This document shows positions 53,652 through 63,662 of a DNA stretch of 64,000 nt, one piece after another. The position numbers and the translations under genes are program-made. The number at the start of each line of letters is the position of its first letter. Within the stretch, counting starts at the first letter, position 1. The notes below the pieces were generated by a model, which saw only the letters and a list, made by a program, of their open reading frames with translations, made no database searches and had not been told where the DNA came from. Source of the stretch: Falsihalocynthiibacter arcticus (GTDB lineage: Bacteria; Pseudomonadota; Alphaproteobacteria; Rhodobacterales; Rhodobacteraceae); the NCBI RefSeq assembly GCF_000812665.2, contig NZ_CP014327.1, forward strand, positions 2,881,501 through 2,945,500. Direction: 5' to 3'.

Positions 53652-55073
53652 ATGAACCCAGTGCTACCGAAATTTGCACTCGAGTCCGCCAAAACAACTT
53701 CTGTTTTCGCGCCCTCACGGTTCGGACTCAAAAAGGCCGCGCATCTTTTTGCGGGGCTTGCTATGGTAGCTTTGTTGGCGGCCTGTGCCAAGGATGAAGT
53801 TATTCTTCCGGGCGAGCGGATTGGTTTGCGCGCGCCTTTTGGCGCTCAAGAGCCTGCAACCGCAATGGTTGTCGAAACCCGCGCCGAAGTCACGCTTCCG
53901 CCAGCGCCCAGCTTTTCGGCGCGTCGCCCCGTGACCAACAGCGCGTGGACCCATTCCAACGGGTCCCCACAACACCACATTGACCACCCTGCCTTGGCCC
54001 AAACCATACGCCCCCTTTGGAGTGTGGATATCGGCGAGGGTGACAGTCGGAAGTACCGGATTTCAACCACCCCCGTCGCCAAAGACGGCCGCATTTTCAC
54101 CATGGACAGCCAATCACTGGTCATGGCGCATAACACCAGCGGCGCGCTCCTTTGGAAGCGCAACCTGACGCCGATCACAGATTCGCCCGAGGATGTTTCC
54201 GGCGGCGGTCTGGCGATTTCGGGCGACATCTTGGTCGCCACAACGGGGTTTGGCGAGATGGTGGCACTGGATGTGAAAACCGGTGGCGAAGTCTGGGCAC
54301 AACGCGTGGACGCAAATATCGCAAGCCCTCCGACAATCTTAAACGGCTTGGTTTATGCTATTTCGCGCAACAACGTGGCTTGGGCCGTTAACCTGAGCGA
54401 CGGGCGCGTCAAATGGCAATTGGCCAATGCGCCAAGCGTATCCGGCATCATTGGCGGCGCGGCCCCTGCGGCAACAAATGATGTCGCGATCTTCCCGTTC
54501 AGCACGGGCGAAATGATCGCCACCTTCCCGCAAGGCGGCGTCCGTCTGTGGAGCACGACGATTTCTGGCCGTCGCGTCGACTCAGCCTACGCGGGCATCA
54601 CTGACATCACCAGCGAGCCTGTGATCCTTGGCAATACGGTCTATGCGGGGAATGCTTCTGGGCGCACGATTAAATTCAACCGCGCCAACGGCGATGTCGT
54701 TTGGACCGCGCAAGAGGGGGCTTATGGTCCCGTTTGGCCTGAGGGCAACTCGGTGTTTCTGGTCAACGATCAATCCGCACTCGTGCGATTGAGTGCGGCG
54801 ACGGGCGAAACCTTGTGGAAAGTTGATCTGCCCTATTTTGTTGAGGAAAAGATCAAGAAACGCAAAACAATCTATGCCCATTACGGCCCTGTCCTTGCGG
54901 GCGGACGCCTTTGGGTGGGGTCGAGCGATGGCGTGCTACGCTCCTTTGATCCGCAAAACGGCCAGCTTTTATCGACGGTCCCGCTGCCTGAAGGGGCAAC
55001 CACAGCGCCAATCGTCGTCAACAACACACTCTATATCGTCACCGGCGATGGGGCTTTGCGCGCCTATCGCTAG
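53652..55073 (+). CDS. bamB: Outer-membrane assembly lipoprotein BamB-like
   Basis: About 473 residues. The ATG at 53652 follows GGAG by 6 nt. A lipoprotein signal ends LLAAC (Cys at about residue 45) after an unusually long N-region. The body is a PQQ-type beta-propeller with repeated G-x-W/D-G strands (ISTTPVAKDGRIFTMDSQSLVMAHNTSGALLWKRNL, GNTVYAGNASGRTIKFNRANGDVVWTA). In the BAM complex it helps insert outer-membrane beta-barrels. The gene order yfgM-bamB-der is conserved. Confidence 0.9.
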   Translation: MNPVLPKFALESAKTTSVFAPSRFGLKKAAHLFAGLAMVALLAACAKDEVILPGERIGLRAPFGAQEPATAMVVETRAEVTLPPAPSFSARRPVTNSAWTHSNGSPQHHIDHPALAQTIRPLWSVDIGEGDSRKYRISTTPVAKDGRIFTMDSQSLVMAHNTSGALLWKRNLTPITDSPEDVSGGGLAISGDILVATTGFGEMVALDVKTGGEVWAQRVDANIASPPTILNGLVYAISRNNVAWAVNLSDGRVKWQLANAPSVSGIIGGAAPAATNDVAIFPFSTGEMIATFPQGGVRLWSTTISGRRVDSAYAGITDITSEPVILGNTVYAGNASGRTIKFNRANGDVVWTAQEGAYGPVWPEGNSVFLVNDQSALVRLSAATGETLWKVDLPYFVEEKIKKRKTIYAHYGPVLAGGRLWVGSSDGVLRSFDPQNGQLLSTVPLPEGATTAPIVVNNTLYIVTGDGALRAYR

Positions 55074-55173
55074 GTGCGGCACCCCGATATCTTAGGAATT
55101 CTTTACGCAGGGGCTTTCCGTTCCTGCGCAAATCATGTTACGGACGCGCCTGATCCGTGCATTGGAGCATAAA

Positions 55174-56640
55174 ATGAGCTTTACCCTTGCCATCGTGGGC
55201 CGCCCGAATGTGGGCAAATCCACTTTGTTTAACCGTTTGGTCGGTAAACGTCTTGCGTTGGTGGATGACCAACCGGGCGTCACACGAGACCTGCGCGAAG
55301 GTGCCGCGCGGCTTGGTGATTTGAACTTCACCGTCATTGACACGGCGGGCCTTGAAGAAGCCACCGACGAGAGCCTTCAGGGACGCATGCGTGCGTTGAC
55401 CGAACGCGCCGTCAGCATGGCTGACATCTGTCTGTTCGTGATTGATGCGCGGGTTGGCGTGACCTCAACCGACCGAGTTTTCGCCGAAATCCTGCGCAAA
55501 AAGAACGCGCATGTTATTGTTGCCGCGAATAAGGCCGAGGGAAACGCCGCCGAAGGGGGCGTGCTTGAGGCCTATTCTTTGGGCCTTGGCGAGCCTCTTC
55601 GGCTATCTGGTGAACACGGCGAAGGCATGTCGGATTTGTATTCGATGTTGCTGCCGATTTCCGAGGAACTTGCCGCCAAGACCTATTCGGCCGAGCCAGA
55701 AGTCGATGTTGACGTCTCGGATGATGACGAAGAAGAAGGTCCCCGCGTTCCGACCAAAGAACAGCCGCTGCAAATCGCGATTTGTGGCCGTCCCAATGCG
55801 GGTAAGTCCACCCTTGTGAACCAGCTTTTGGGCGAGGAGCGGATGCTTGTTGGTCCAGAGGCGGGGATCACGCGCGATGCGATCTCGGTGCAGACCGTTT
55901 GGGAAGGCACACCTGTGCGCGTGTTTGATACGGCCGGCATGCGCAAACGCGCTAAGGTGCAGGAAAAGCTTGAGAAACTCTCGGTTTCCGACGGTATTCG
56001 CGCCGTTAAATTTGCCGAAGTTGTGGTGGTTTTGCTGGATGTTGAAATCCCGTTTGAGACCCAAGACCTGAAGCTTGCCGACCTTGTGGAACGCGAGGGG
56101 CGCGCGGTTGTTATCGCGGTTAATAAATGGGATACGGAACCGGATAAACAATCTAAACTCAAGCAGTTACGCGAAAGTCTTGAGTTGCACCTACCGCAAT
56201 TGCGCGGCGTGCCGATGGTAACGATTTCGGCCAAAACCGGCAAGGGCATGGACCGTCTGCACGAAGCGATCATGAAGGCCCATGATGTTTGGAACACACG
56301 GATTACGACAAGTCACTTGAACCGTTGGCTTATGGCGATGGTTGAGGCGCATCCGCCGCCCGCACCGTCGGGTCGTCGGATCAAATTACGGTATATGACA
56401 CAGGTGAAAACCCGTCCTCCAGGGTTTGTGGTGATGTGTAGCCTGCCGGAAAAATTGCCCGAAAGTTATTCTCGCTATCTTGTCAATGGGTTACGGCTCG
56501 ACTTTGAAATGCCAGGGACTCCGATCCGTCTGCATATGCGCAGTCAGGCGTCGCAGAATCCGTTTAAGGATAAGAAGAAATCGACGCCGTCTCGTTTGCG
56601 TAAGCACCTTGGGAAACCGACCGCTAAGAAGACTTGGTAG
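55174..56640 (+). CDS. der: Ribosome biogenesis GTPase Der (EngA)
   Basis: A 488-residue protein with two GTPase domains in tandem: GRPNVGKS at about 9-16 and GRPNAGKST near 210. DTAG (DTAGLEE, DTAGMRK) and N-K-x-D (NKWD; the first domain has NKAE) are visible, followed by the KH-like C-terminal domain ([17 protein letters not shown] in essence) and a basic tail. It acts in 50S subunit assembly. The ATG at 55174 has GGAG 6 nt before; the frame continues upstream but has no site there. Confidence 0.96.
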   Translation: MSFTLAIVGRPNVGKSTLFNRLVGKRLALVDDQPGVTRDLREGAARLGDLNFTVIDTAGLEEATDESLQGRMRALTERAVSMADICLFVIDARVGVTSTDRVFAEILRKKNAHVIVAANKAEGNAAEGGVLEAYSLGLGEPLRLSGEHGEGMSDLYSMLLPISEELAAKTYSAEPEVDVDVSDDDEEEGPRVPTKEQPLQIAICGRPNAGKSTLVNQLLGEERMLVGPEAGITRDAISVQTVWEGTPVRVFDTAGMRKRAKVQEKLEKLSVSDGIRAVKFAEVVVVLLDVEIPFETQDLKLADLVEREGRAVVIAVNKWDTEPDKQSKLKQLRESLELHLPQLRGVPMVTISAKTGKGMDRLHEAIMKAHDVWNTRITTSHLNRWLMAMVEAHPPPAPSGRRIKLRYMTQVKTRPPGFVVMCSLPEKLPESYSRYLVNGLRLDFEMPGTPIRLHMRSQASQNPFKDKKKSTPSRLRKHLGKPTAKKTW

Positions 56641-56645
56641 GGCGT

Positions 56646-56694
56646 TTTTTAAAAAGTTTAAAACCTCTGAGAGGCACTTTTTAAAAAGTTTAAA
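56646..56694. repeat. 17-bp direct repeat after der
   Basis: TTTTTAAAAAGTTTAAA occurs at 56646-56662 and 56678-56694, 32 bp apart, with a small CCTC-TGA-GAGG hairpin between them. It lies just before the shared terminator. Its role is unknown; possibly a local slippage duplication. Confidence 0.6.
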
Positions 56695-56707
56695 CATTCT
56701 GGAATAA

Positions 56708-56735
56708 AAAAAGGGGCCTCAACGGGCCCCTTTTT
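56708..56735. terminator. Bidirectional rho-independent terminator
   Basis: AAAAAGGGGCC (56708-56718) and GGCCCCTTTTT (56725-56735) form an 11-bp stem with a 6-nt loop. It ends der (+) and serS (-). Confidence 0.9.
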
Positions 56736-56755
56736 CGTGTCTTGTGGGAAATGGC

Positions 56756-58048
56756 TTAGGCCAAAGCGCCCTCGGAGGTGATGCGGGTTTTGCCGCCAAG
56801 GTAGGGGCGCAAAACGGCGGGGAGGGTGACGGAGCCGTCGGCTTGTTGGCCGTTTTCGAGGACCGCAATGAGGCAGCGTCCGACGGCGAGGCCGGAGCCG
56901 TTTAGGGTGTGGACGAATTCGGGTTTGCCGCCGTCCGCAGGTTTGAAGCGGGCGTTCATGCGGCGGGCTTGGAAATCGCCTGTGGTGGAGCAAGAGCTGA
57001 TCTCGCGGTAGGCGTTTTGACCGGGGAGCCACACTTCGATGTCATAGGTGCGTTTTGCGCCGAAACCGATGTCGCCTGTGCAGAGTTTGACGGTGCGATA
57101 GGGCAGAACGAGCTTCTCAAGGATGCCCTCGGCGCATTTTGTCATGCGTTCAAGTTCGGCGTCGGAGTCGTCGGGATGCATGATTGAGACCATCTCGACT
57201 TTTTCGAACTGATGTTGGCGCAACATGCCAGAGGTGTCGCGGCCTGCGGAGCCAGCTTCGGAGCGGAAACACAAGGTATGCGCGACCATGCGGCGGGGCA
57301 GGTCTTCGGCGGCGAGGGTGCCTTCGGCGACGCTATAGGTGAGGGGGACTTCGGCGGTTGGCACGAGCCACCAGCCGTTGGTCGTTTGGTAGCTGTCCTC
57401 GCCGAATTTTGGCAATTTATCGGTGCCTGTCATGGCGTCGTCGCGGACCAGAACGGGCGGGTTGATTTCGGTCAGGCCGTTTTCATCGACATGGGTGTCG
57501 AGCATGAATTGGGCGAGAGCGCGGTGGACGCGGGCGACGGCACCTTTGAGCATCACGAAACGCGCGCCCGAGATTTTGCCAGCGGTTTCGAAATCGAGGG
57601 AGGCGGCGGTGCCGGACAACTCAAAATGTTCCTTGGGGGCGAAATCATAGGTGGGGAGGGCGCCCCATGTGTGCATTTCTTGGTTTTCGCTCTCGTCTGC
57701 GCCCTCGGGTACATCGTCGGCTACGATATTGGGGATGACCATCAACATGTCGCGCAGGCGGGCGTCCTCAATCTTGGATTCTTCTTCGAGGGTGGCGATT
57801 TCTGCCTTTTTCTCGGATACGAGCGCGCGGAGGCGCTCAAATTCGGCGTCGTCGCCACGGGCCTTGGCCGCGCCAACTTCTTTGCTGGCCTTGTTGCGGG
57901 TCGCGAGGGCCTCTTCGGCGGCCATGATCTTCTCACGGCGGGCGGTATCAACGGCGAGGATTTCGGAGGACAAAGACGACAGGCCTCGACGTGCCATGGC
58001 GGCATCAAAAGCGGCGGGATTTTCGCGGATTTGGCGAATGTCGTGCAT
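56756..58048 (-). CDS. serS: Seryl-tRNA synthetase
   Basis: A 430-residue class II synthetase: the N-terminal coiled-coil arm ([29 protein letters not shown]), motif 2 ([27 protein letters not shown]) and motif 3 ([17 protein letters not shown]) are intact. It charges tRNA-Ser and tRNA-Sec. It stands alone, convergent with der. Confidence 0.97.
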   Translation of the reverse strand: MHDIRQIRENPAAFDAAMARRGLSSLSSEILAVDTARREKIMAAEEALATRNKASKEVGAAKARGDDAEFERLRALVSEKKAEIATLEEESKIEDARLRDMLMVIPNIVADDVPEGADESENQEMHTWGALPTYDFAPKEHFELSGTAASLDFETAGKISGARFVMLKGAVARVHRALAQFMLDTHVDENGLTEINPPVLVRDDAMTGTDKLPKFGEDSYQTTNGWWLVPTAEVPLTYSVAEGTLAAEDLPRRMVAHTLCFRSEAGSAGRDTSGMLRQHQFEKVEMVSIMHPDDSDAELERMTKCAEGILEKLVLPYRTVKLCTGDIGFGAKRTYDIEVWLPGQNAYREISSCSTTGDFQARRMNARFKPADGGKPEFVHTLNGSGLAVGRCLIAVLENGQQADGSVTLPAVLRPYLGGKTRITSEGALA

Positions 58049-58095
58049 GGGGACTGTCCTTTATTGGGGTGATCTTGGGGGGCTTTTAGCGCGTT

Positions 58096-59382
58096 TTATT
58101 TGGGTTGGGAACCGTTGGTTTTTTGCCATTCACGCCAGTAGTCGTCTACCTTATTGTTTGTGGCTTCAACAGTTGTCCAATGTTTGGGAATGTGGCCATC
58201 AGTTGGATCAAAATTTCCAATGCCTAAGGCCGTTTCTTTTTGTTCATCAGTTAGGGCAGTGACAACGTTCCACTCACTTGAGAACTGGCTACCATCGAAT
58301 TGTGTGTCATTAGAAATCCGAGTCGGGGCGAAATCAAATTTAAAAAACTGGCATCCTAGAAAACTCGTGTGCTCTATCTCAAGGTCGTCTGTTGCGACGA
58401 TATGGAATTTAGTGTTTTCAGCCTTTACTGAATTGAAGGTGGTACTACTGAAATTGGCCGCCATGAAGTCGGAATTTTGAATTTCATTACGGAAAAAAGT
58501 TGCTCCAGAGAAATCACAATACCAAAACCGACAATTATCAAAGCTTAGCCACCAAAGTCGATAGTGGATAAAGTTACAGGTACTAAAGTCAAATACGTAA
58601 CGCTGGCCCTCTGAGTTTAGCCTGCTTTCCTCTTTTTTCTTTTGAGGCTTTGATCTTCGTGAAATGATTTTAAAAACGACAGAAACGTCATCAGGCAAGA
58701 GCCTTTCTCCCGCCTTTGGGAGGGGAGAAGTGTCCGTCATGGTGCTTAATTCACCCGGTTTGTTGTCTATCTTATTGCTTAAGTTTTCCCGTACATAGGC
58801 GCAGAGAATGTCCATGATTTGGATGTGAACCTCCAAATTTTGTTGGGCGATGTTCTCTAAGGCATAGAGGCCGCCGATGCGGACTTCTATGTTTGGTAGG
58901 GTGCTTGATTTGTCGTCTTTTATTACCGTTTTAACTGCGCCGATTTGCTCGACGGCTTTGGTGATTCGGTCCGTTATGAGGCCTTGTTCTGTGGCAACGG
59001 TGTGCCGCTCGGTTGTTTGGGCGCGTAGAAACACGAAGGGTGTGCCGATGAGGCCTGCGAGGGAGGTCATGAGGCCGACAAGGGCTAGGGCGTGCCAGCG
59101 GAGGTCGTCGCCTTCGGAATAGTCTGGGAAACTTGCTGCGAGACTAATCAGAGTCCAGATCACAAATCCCATGAGGCAAATCCAGACGGGGATGAGGAAG
59201 ACAAACAGGATTTCGATGCCTTGTTGCTTCCAGTCGCGGTTGCGGTTTGCCGTGGTGGGCATTTGCAGGATGCCATAGACTGCGAAGCTGAGCGCGAGAA
59301 CCGCTAGGACGGCGAAGAAAACCGTTCCCGTGTTCTCATCAAAGGGAAAGGTAATCGTAAAAGGCGGGACGGAATCACTCAT
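58096..59382 (-). CDS. Membrane protein with pentapeptide-repeat-like C-terminus
   Basis: A 428-residue protein. Three N-terminal membrane segments (about 20-40, 54-82, 97-120) precede the conserved linker FLRAQTTERHTVATEQGLITDRITKAVEQIGA. The region RIGGLYALENIAQQNLEVHIQIMDILCAYVREN is seen in other pentapeptide-repeat membrane proteins. The C-terminal half has imperfect A(D/N)LxX-like repeats (FDFSTCNFIHYRLWWLSFDNCRFWYCDFSGATFF). Role unknown; it is somewhat AT-richer than neighbours and could be accessory within an otherwise conserved block between serS and yajC. Confidence 0.65.
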   Translation of the reverse strand: MSDSVPPFTITFPFDENTGTVFFAVLAVLALSFAVYGILQMPTTANRNRDWKQQGIEILFVFLIPVWICLMGFVIWTLISLAASFPDYSEGDDLRWHALALVGLMTSLAGLIGTPFVFLRAQTTERHTVATEQGLITDRITKAVEQIGAVKTVIKDDKSSTLPNIEVRIGGLYALENIAQQNLEVHIQIMDILCAYVRENLSNKIDNKPGELSTMTDTSPLPKAGERLLPDDVSVVFKIISRRSKPQKKKEESRLNSEGQRYVFDFSTCNFIHYRLWWLSFDNCRFWYCDFSGATFFRNEIQNSDFMAANFSSTTFNSVKAENTKFHIVATDDLEIEHTSFLGCQFFKFDFAPTRISNDTQFDGSQFSSEWNVVTALTDEQKETALGIGNFDPTDGHIPKHWTTVEATNNKVDDYWREWQKTNGSQPK

Positions 59383-59556
59383 TAAGACCTCAATTCAGTT
59401 GCAATAGTGTTAGCGCTGCACTGGCATTGGGACAACAGGCTGCATATGTCCTGTGGGGGCGGGTGTTTAGCTTGTGATTCTGTAAACGCGCCTTTAGGGT
59501 GCCCGCCAGCCAATACGGTGCAAATGCACCACTAAACCCAAGAAAAGGACGACCAA

Positions 59557-59877
59557 ATGTTCGTGACCCCTGCATATGCCCAAGCCGCTGGTGGCTCTTC
59601 CAGTGCTATCTTGCAATTTGTGCCCCTCATCGCGATTTTCGCCATCATGTATTTCCTGATGATCCGCCCCCAGCAAAAGAAGCTCAAAGAGCACAAAGCG
59701 ATGGTTGCGGCGCTGCACCGTGGCGACCAAGTGGTCACACAGGGCGGTTTGATCGGCAAGGTTTCCAAGGTTAAAGATAACAATGAAGTTGAAGTTGAAT
59801 TGGCCGAGGGCGTAAAAGTGCGCGTGGTTCAATCGACGATCGCGCAGGTTTTGAACAAGACAGAACCAGCTAAATAA
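59557..59877 (+). CDS. yajC: Preprotein translocase subunit YajC
   Basis: A 106-residue protein: an AYAQAAGGSSSAILQF lead, one TM (LIAIFAIMYFLMIRPQQKKLKEHK, about 23-40) and a cytoplasmic barrel (GDQVVTQGGLIGKVSKVKDNNEVEVELAEGVKVRVVQSTI). Part of the SecDF-YajC complex encoded by the next two genes. Confidence 0.96.
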   Translation: MFVTPAYAQAAGGSSSAILQFVPLIAIFAIMYFLMIRPQQKKLKEHKAMVAALHRGDQVVTQGGLIGKVSKVKDNNEVEVELAEGVKVRVVQSTIAQVLNKTEPAK

Positions 59878-59926
59878 TCAACAAAAACAATATCCTAATA
59901 CGATTGTCTAAGAACAGGCGGAAAAG

Positions 59927-61591
59927 ATGCTGAGTATCGCTTTATGGAAGCGGATTACCATTTGGGGACTCGTTGCCCTTGGTGTGGTCCTTGCGCTTCC
60001 CAATGTGTTTTACCCACGGGTAGAGCGCCACAACGACGCCGTTGCGGCGATTGAGGCTGGGTTTAATACACCCGAAAATCAGGCAGAAGCGGCGCTTTGG
60101 CCTGATTATCTGCCGTCAAATCTGGTCAATCTAGGGCTTGATCTTCGCGGCGGGGCGCATTTGCTGGCGCAAGTGAACCTCGCGGAAGTTTACGCGTCGC
60201 GGATGGAGGGCATGTGGCCTGACGTGCGGGATGCGTTGCGGGTTGAGAGCGATGTTGTTGGCGGTGTGCGTCAGGTAAAAGACGCGCCCGAAGGCGAATT
60301 GCACGTTCAGATCAACACGCCCGCCGGATTGCAACGGGCGATTGAGATTGTGCGGACATTGGCGCAACCCGTTGTAAGCCTTACAAGTATCGGCCACACC
60401 GATTTGGAAGTGACGGGTGAAGGCGACGTTATTGTTGTGAAGCTGTCGGAGGCCGAACGTGTGGCAACCGATTTGCGGACCATGGCAACATCGCTTGAAA
60501 TCGTGCGCAACCGTGTGGATGCGGCAGGCACGCGCGAGCCGACAATTCAGAGCATTGGCGAGGATCGTATCCTTATTCAGGTGCCCGGAATTGGTTCGGC
60601 GGAAGAGTTGAAAACGCTGATCGGCTCGACCGCGAAGTTGGAATTCAAACCTGTGACAGGACGCGCAACAAGCGCCGACGCACGGACGGATTCGCGCAAC
60701 GAAGTCCTTAAGTCGGTTGACGAAGAGGGTGTCTATTACATTGTTGAGAAAACAGCCGTTGTGACGGGTGAAGACCTGACCAATGCGCAGCCAAGTTTCG
60801 ACCAAAATGGCCGCCCTGCTGTGAGCTTTACCTTCAACGGGTCTGGGTCGCGCAAATTTGGCGATTATACGTTGGAAAATATCGGCTCGCCGTTTGCGAT
60901 TGTCCTCGATAACGAGGTGATCTCGGCGCCGACCATCCAAAGCCACATTCCAGGTGGATCGGGGATTATCACGGGGAACTTTGATATTGCCGAAACCACG
61001 CATCTGGCGATTTTGCTGCGGGCGGGGGCGTTGCCAGCCAAGATGACTTTCCTCGAAGAACGCACTGTTGGGCCAGAATTGGGCCAAGACAGTATTGATG
61101 CCGGGCGGATTGCTTGCATCATCGCCTTTGCGGGTGTGCTGATCTTTATGGTCTTGTCTTACGGGTTGTTTGGCCTGTTTGCCAATATCGCGCTGATCAT
61201 CAACGTCGGGCTTATTTTCGGTATTCTGAGCGTCTTTGGCGCGACCCTGACCCTTCCCGGGATTGCGGGGATCGTGTTGACGATTGGTATGGCGGTTGAT
61301 GCCAACGTGCTGATTTTTGAACGGATTCGCGAAGAACTCAAGGCGGCGCGCGGGCCTGTGCGGGCGATTGAACTTGGCTATGAAAAAGCGCTGAGTGCGA
61401 TTATCGACGCCAACGTCACCACACTGATTACCGCGTTTATCCTGTTTGCCATGGGCTCCGGTCCTGTCAAAGGCTTCGCGATTACGCTGGGAATTGGCAT
61501 TATCACATCGGTCTTTACGGCCATTTTCGTGACCCGTTTGATCATTGTGATGTGGTTTGAACGTAAACGTCCCAAAACGATCGAGGTATAA
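59927..61591 (+). CDS. secD: Protein translocase subunit SecD
   Basis: A 554-residue protein with one N-terminal TM, a periplasmic P1 domain (NLGLDLRGGAHLLAQVNL, DAAGTREPTIQSIGEDRILIQVPG) and five C-terminal TMs with the RND-like proton path motif (GMAVDANVLIFERIREE). It uses the proton gradient to pull exported proteins. The stop is 2 bp before secF. Confidence 0.97.
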   Translation: MLSIALWKRITIWGLVALGVVLALPNVFYPRVERHNDAVAAIEAGFNTPENQAEAALWPDYLPSNLVNLGLDLRGGAHLLAQVNLAEVYASRMEGMWPDVRDALRVESDVVGGVRQVKDAPEGELHVQINTPAGLQRAIEIVRTLAQPVVSLTSIGHTDLEVTGEGDVIVVKLSEAERVATDLRTMATSLEIVRNRVDAAGTREPTIQSIGEDRILIQVPGIGSAEELKTLIGSTAKLEFKPVTGRATSADARTDSRNEVLKSVDEEGVYYIVEKTAVVTGEDLTNAQPSFDQNGRPAVSFTFNGSGSRKFGDYTLENIGSPFAIVLDNEVISAPTIQSHIPGGSGIITGNFDIAETTHLAILLRAGALPAKMTFLEERTVGPELGQDSIDAGRIACIIAFAGVLIFMVLSYGLFGLFANIALIINVGLIFGILSVFGATLTLPGIAGIVLTIGMAVDANVLIFERIREELKAARGPVRAIELGYEKALSAIIDANVTTLITAFILFAMGSGPVKGFAITLGIGIITSVFTAIFVTRLIIVMWFERKRPKTIEV

Positions 61592-61593
61592 AG

Positions 61594-62553
61594 ATGCGTT
61601 TGAAACTTGTTCCTTCGGAAAGCAATTGGGATTTCTTTTCGACCAGTAAAATCACTTTGGGCGCGTCTGCGCTTGCGGTGATCGCGTCGGTTATCTTGTT
61701 CTTCACCATGGGTTTGAATTTCGGGATCGACTTTAAGGGTGGCACAACCATCCGCACGGATTCCGACATTTCGGTGGACGTGGGCGCCTATCGGGACGCC
61801 TTGACGCCGCTCAATTTAGGCGACGTTTCGATCACAGAAATCTTTGATCCGACCGATGGCAATTTGAATGCGGCACAAGTCCGTATCCAAGCCCAAGAGG
61901 GCGCGGAAAGCGTGTCCATCGACATGATCACATCGGTGAAAGAGGCGCTTCTGGCGACCGACAGCACTCTGACGTTTCCAGAGGTTAATTCGGTAGGCCC
62001 GAAGGTCTCGGGCGAGTTGGTACAAACGGCGGTTCTTGCGATTGTTGCGGCGATGGCAGCGGTGTTGTTTTACATTTGGCTGCGGTTTGAATGGCAGTTT
62101 TCGGTTGGCGCGGTTGTGGCACTTGTCCATGACGTGGTGCTGACAATCGGGGTGTTTAGCCTTGTGCAAATCCGGTTTGATCTGGCGATTATTGCGGCGC
62201 TTTTGACCATCGTGGGGTATTCTCTCAACGACACAGTGGTTGTGTTTGACCGTGTGCGCGAGAACTTGCGTCGCTATAAAACACGCCCCTTGCGGGACGT
62301 TTTGAACCAGTCAATCAACGAAACCCTGAGCCGCACTGTGATGACATCGGTGACCACGTTGATCGCGCTTATTGCGCTGTTCATTTTGGGCGGTGACGTG
62401 ATCCGCGGGTTTGTTTTTGCGATGATTTGGGGCGTTGTGGTTGGGACATATAGCTCGATTTTCGTGGCCTCCGCGATCCTGTTGCGACTCGGTGTGACGC
62501 GCGATTGGTCAAAAGAACAAGGTGATCCCGCCGCAGAACAAGCGGAAGCTTAA
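61594..62553 (+). CDS. secF: Protein translocase subunit SecF
   Basis: A 319-residue protein with six TMs: FGIDFKGGTTIRTD near the first periplasmic loop and GYSLNDTVVVFDRVRENLR on TM4. It partners SecD. A terminator with an 8-T tract follows. Confidence 0.97.
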   Translation: MRLKLVPSESNWDFFSTSKITLGASALAVIASVILFFTMGLNFGIDFKGGTTIRTDSDISVDVGAYRDALTPLNLGDVSITEIFDPTDGNLNAAQVRIQAQEGAESVSIDMITSVKEALLATDSTLTFPEVNSVGPKVSGELVQTAVLAIVAAMAAVLFYIWLRFEWQFSVGAVVALVHDVVLTIGVFSLVQIRFDLAIIAALLTIVGYSLNDTVVVFDRVRENLRRYKTRPLRDVLNQSINETLSRTVMTSVTTLIALIALFILGGDVIRGFVFAMIWGVVVGTYSSIFVASAILLRLGVTRDWSKEQGDPAAEQAEA

Positions 62554-62560
62554 AACACAG

Positions 62561-62591
62561 TGCTGGCCCATAACGGGCTGGCATTTTTTTT
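62561..62591 (+). terminator. Rho-independent terminator after secF
   Basis: TGCTGGCCC (62561-62569) pairs with GGGCTGGCA (62575-62583) with two G-T wobbles, a 5-nt loop and eight Ts. Confidence 0.85.
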
Positions 62592-62645
62592 GCCTTGACG
62601 GTCTCCAGACTTGTCGGACTTACGAATTAGGGGTAAAAACACATT

Positions 62646-62999
62646 ATGAAATTTACCGAAGTAACATATGGCGATGTGGTTCCTGTGGACGGTTACGGCC
62701 CCGGGTTTTTCCGCATTTTGGGCGAGGTTCATACAGGGCCTATGGCCTTGATGCCCAGCGGTGTTGTTGAATGGCAAGGGTTTGACGACCTTGCGCCGCT
62801 GCTCAAGGCTGCCGATGATTTGGACGTTTTGTTTGTGGGTGTCGGGGCCGAGATTGCCGCGCTTCCTGCGGGTGTGCGCGCCGCCCTAGAGGGGGCTGGC
62901 ATTGGCGTGGAACTAATGGCGACGCCCACGGCTTGTCGGACGTATAATGTGCTTTTGAGCGAGGGGCGGCGCATTGGGCTTGCGGCCTTGCCTGTCTGA
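62646..62999 (+). CDS. Mth938-like domain protein
   Basis: A 117-residue protein (VTYGDVVPVDGYGPGFFRILGEVHTGPMALMPSGV..., LFVGVGAEIAALP, ELMATPTACRTYNVLLSEGRRIG) of the Mth938/NDUFAF3-like fold (PF04430). In this family it regularly stands between secF and ccmA. Its function in bacteria is not established. Confidence 0.9.
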   Translation: MKFTEVTYGDVVPVDGYGPGFFRILGEVHTGPMALMPSGVVEWQGFDDLAPLLKAADDLDVLFVGVGAEIAALPAGVRAALEGAGIGVELMATPTACRTYNVLLSEGRRIGLAALPV

Positions 63000-63041
63000 A
63001 TTCCTTGCCTTTGTCGGGCGCAATAGTCTAGGCCTTTCCCT

Positions 63042-63662
63042 ATGATATTGCAGGTTGAAAATCTTACAGTGCAGCGCGGCGGCGTCGCGGTCTTGGCGGG
63101 GGTTTCCTTTGCGCTGGACGCGGGGCAGGCCGTTTTCTTGCGCGGTCCTAACGGGATCGGCAAGACGACGCTTTTGCGCACGTTGGCGGGGTTGCAACCC
63201 GCCGTGACGGGAGCGATTTCGGGCGCGCATTGGCCAGAGGGTATCGCCTATGCCTCGCATGCTGATGGGGTGAAGCCCACGTTGACTGTGGCGGAAAATC
63301 TGCGGTTTTGGGCGCGTGTCTTTGGCACGGTGGAGATTGACGCGGCGCTTGATCAAATGAATTTGAGGGATCTCAAGCAGCGACCCGCGCATACGCTTTC
63401 GGCGGGGCAAAAACGGCGGTTGGGGTTGGCGCGGATGCTGGTGACGGGGCGGCCGATCTGGGTGATGGATGAGCCGACAATCTCGCTGGATCGTGACAGC
63501 ACGGCGCTTTTTGCACAGGCGGTGCAAAACCATCTTAGAGGCGGTGGCGCGGCAGTGATTGCCACCCATATCGACCTTGGTTTTGACGCGCAAACCCTTG
63601 AACTTGCGCCGTTTAAAGCGGCCCCCATGAGTGACGCAGATTTTGATGAGGCTTTCCTGTGA
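63042..63662 (+). CDS. ccmA: Cytochrome c biogenesis ABC ATPase CcmA
   Basis: A 206-residue ABC ATPase: Walker [10 protein letters not shown], signature [15 protein letters not shown], Walker [13 protein letters not shown]. With CcmB, C and D it releases haem-loaded CcmE during cytochrome c maturation. GTGA overlap with ccmB. Confidence 0.95.
   Translation: MILQVENLTVQRGGVAVLAGVSFALDAGQAVFLRGPNGIGKTTLLRTLAGLQPAVTGAISGAHWPEGIAYASHADGVKPTLTVAENLRFWARVFGTVEIDAALDQMNLRDLKQRPAHTLSAGQKRRLGLARMLVTGRPIWVMDEPTISLDRDSTALFAQAVQNHLRGGGAAVIATHIDLGFDAQTLELAPFKAAPMSDADFDEAFL

Noticed and set aside
59092-59307. Small + strand frame inside the pentapeptide-repeat gene
   Set aside because: No ribosome site and no recognisable domain; the - strand gene has consistent membrane segments.
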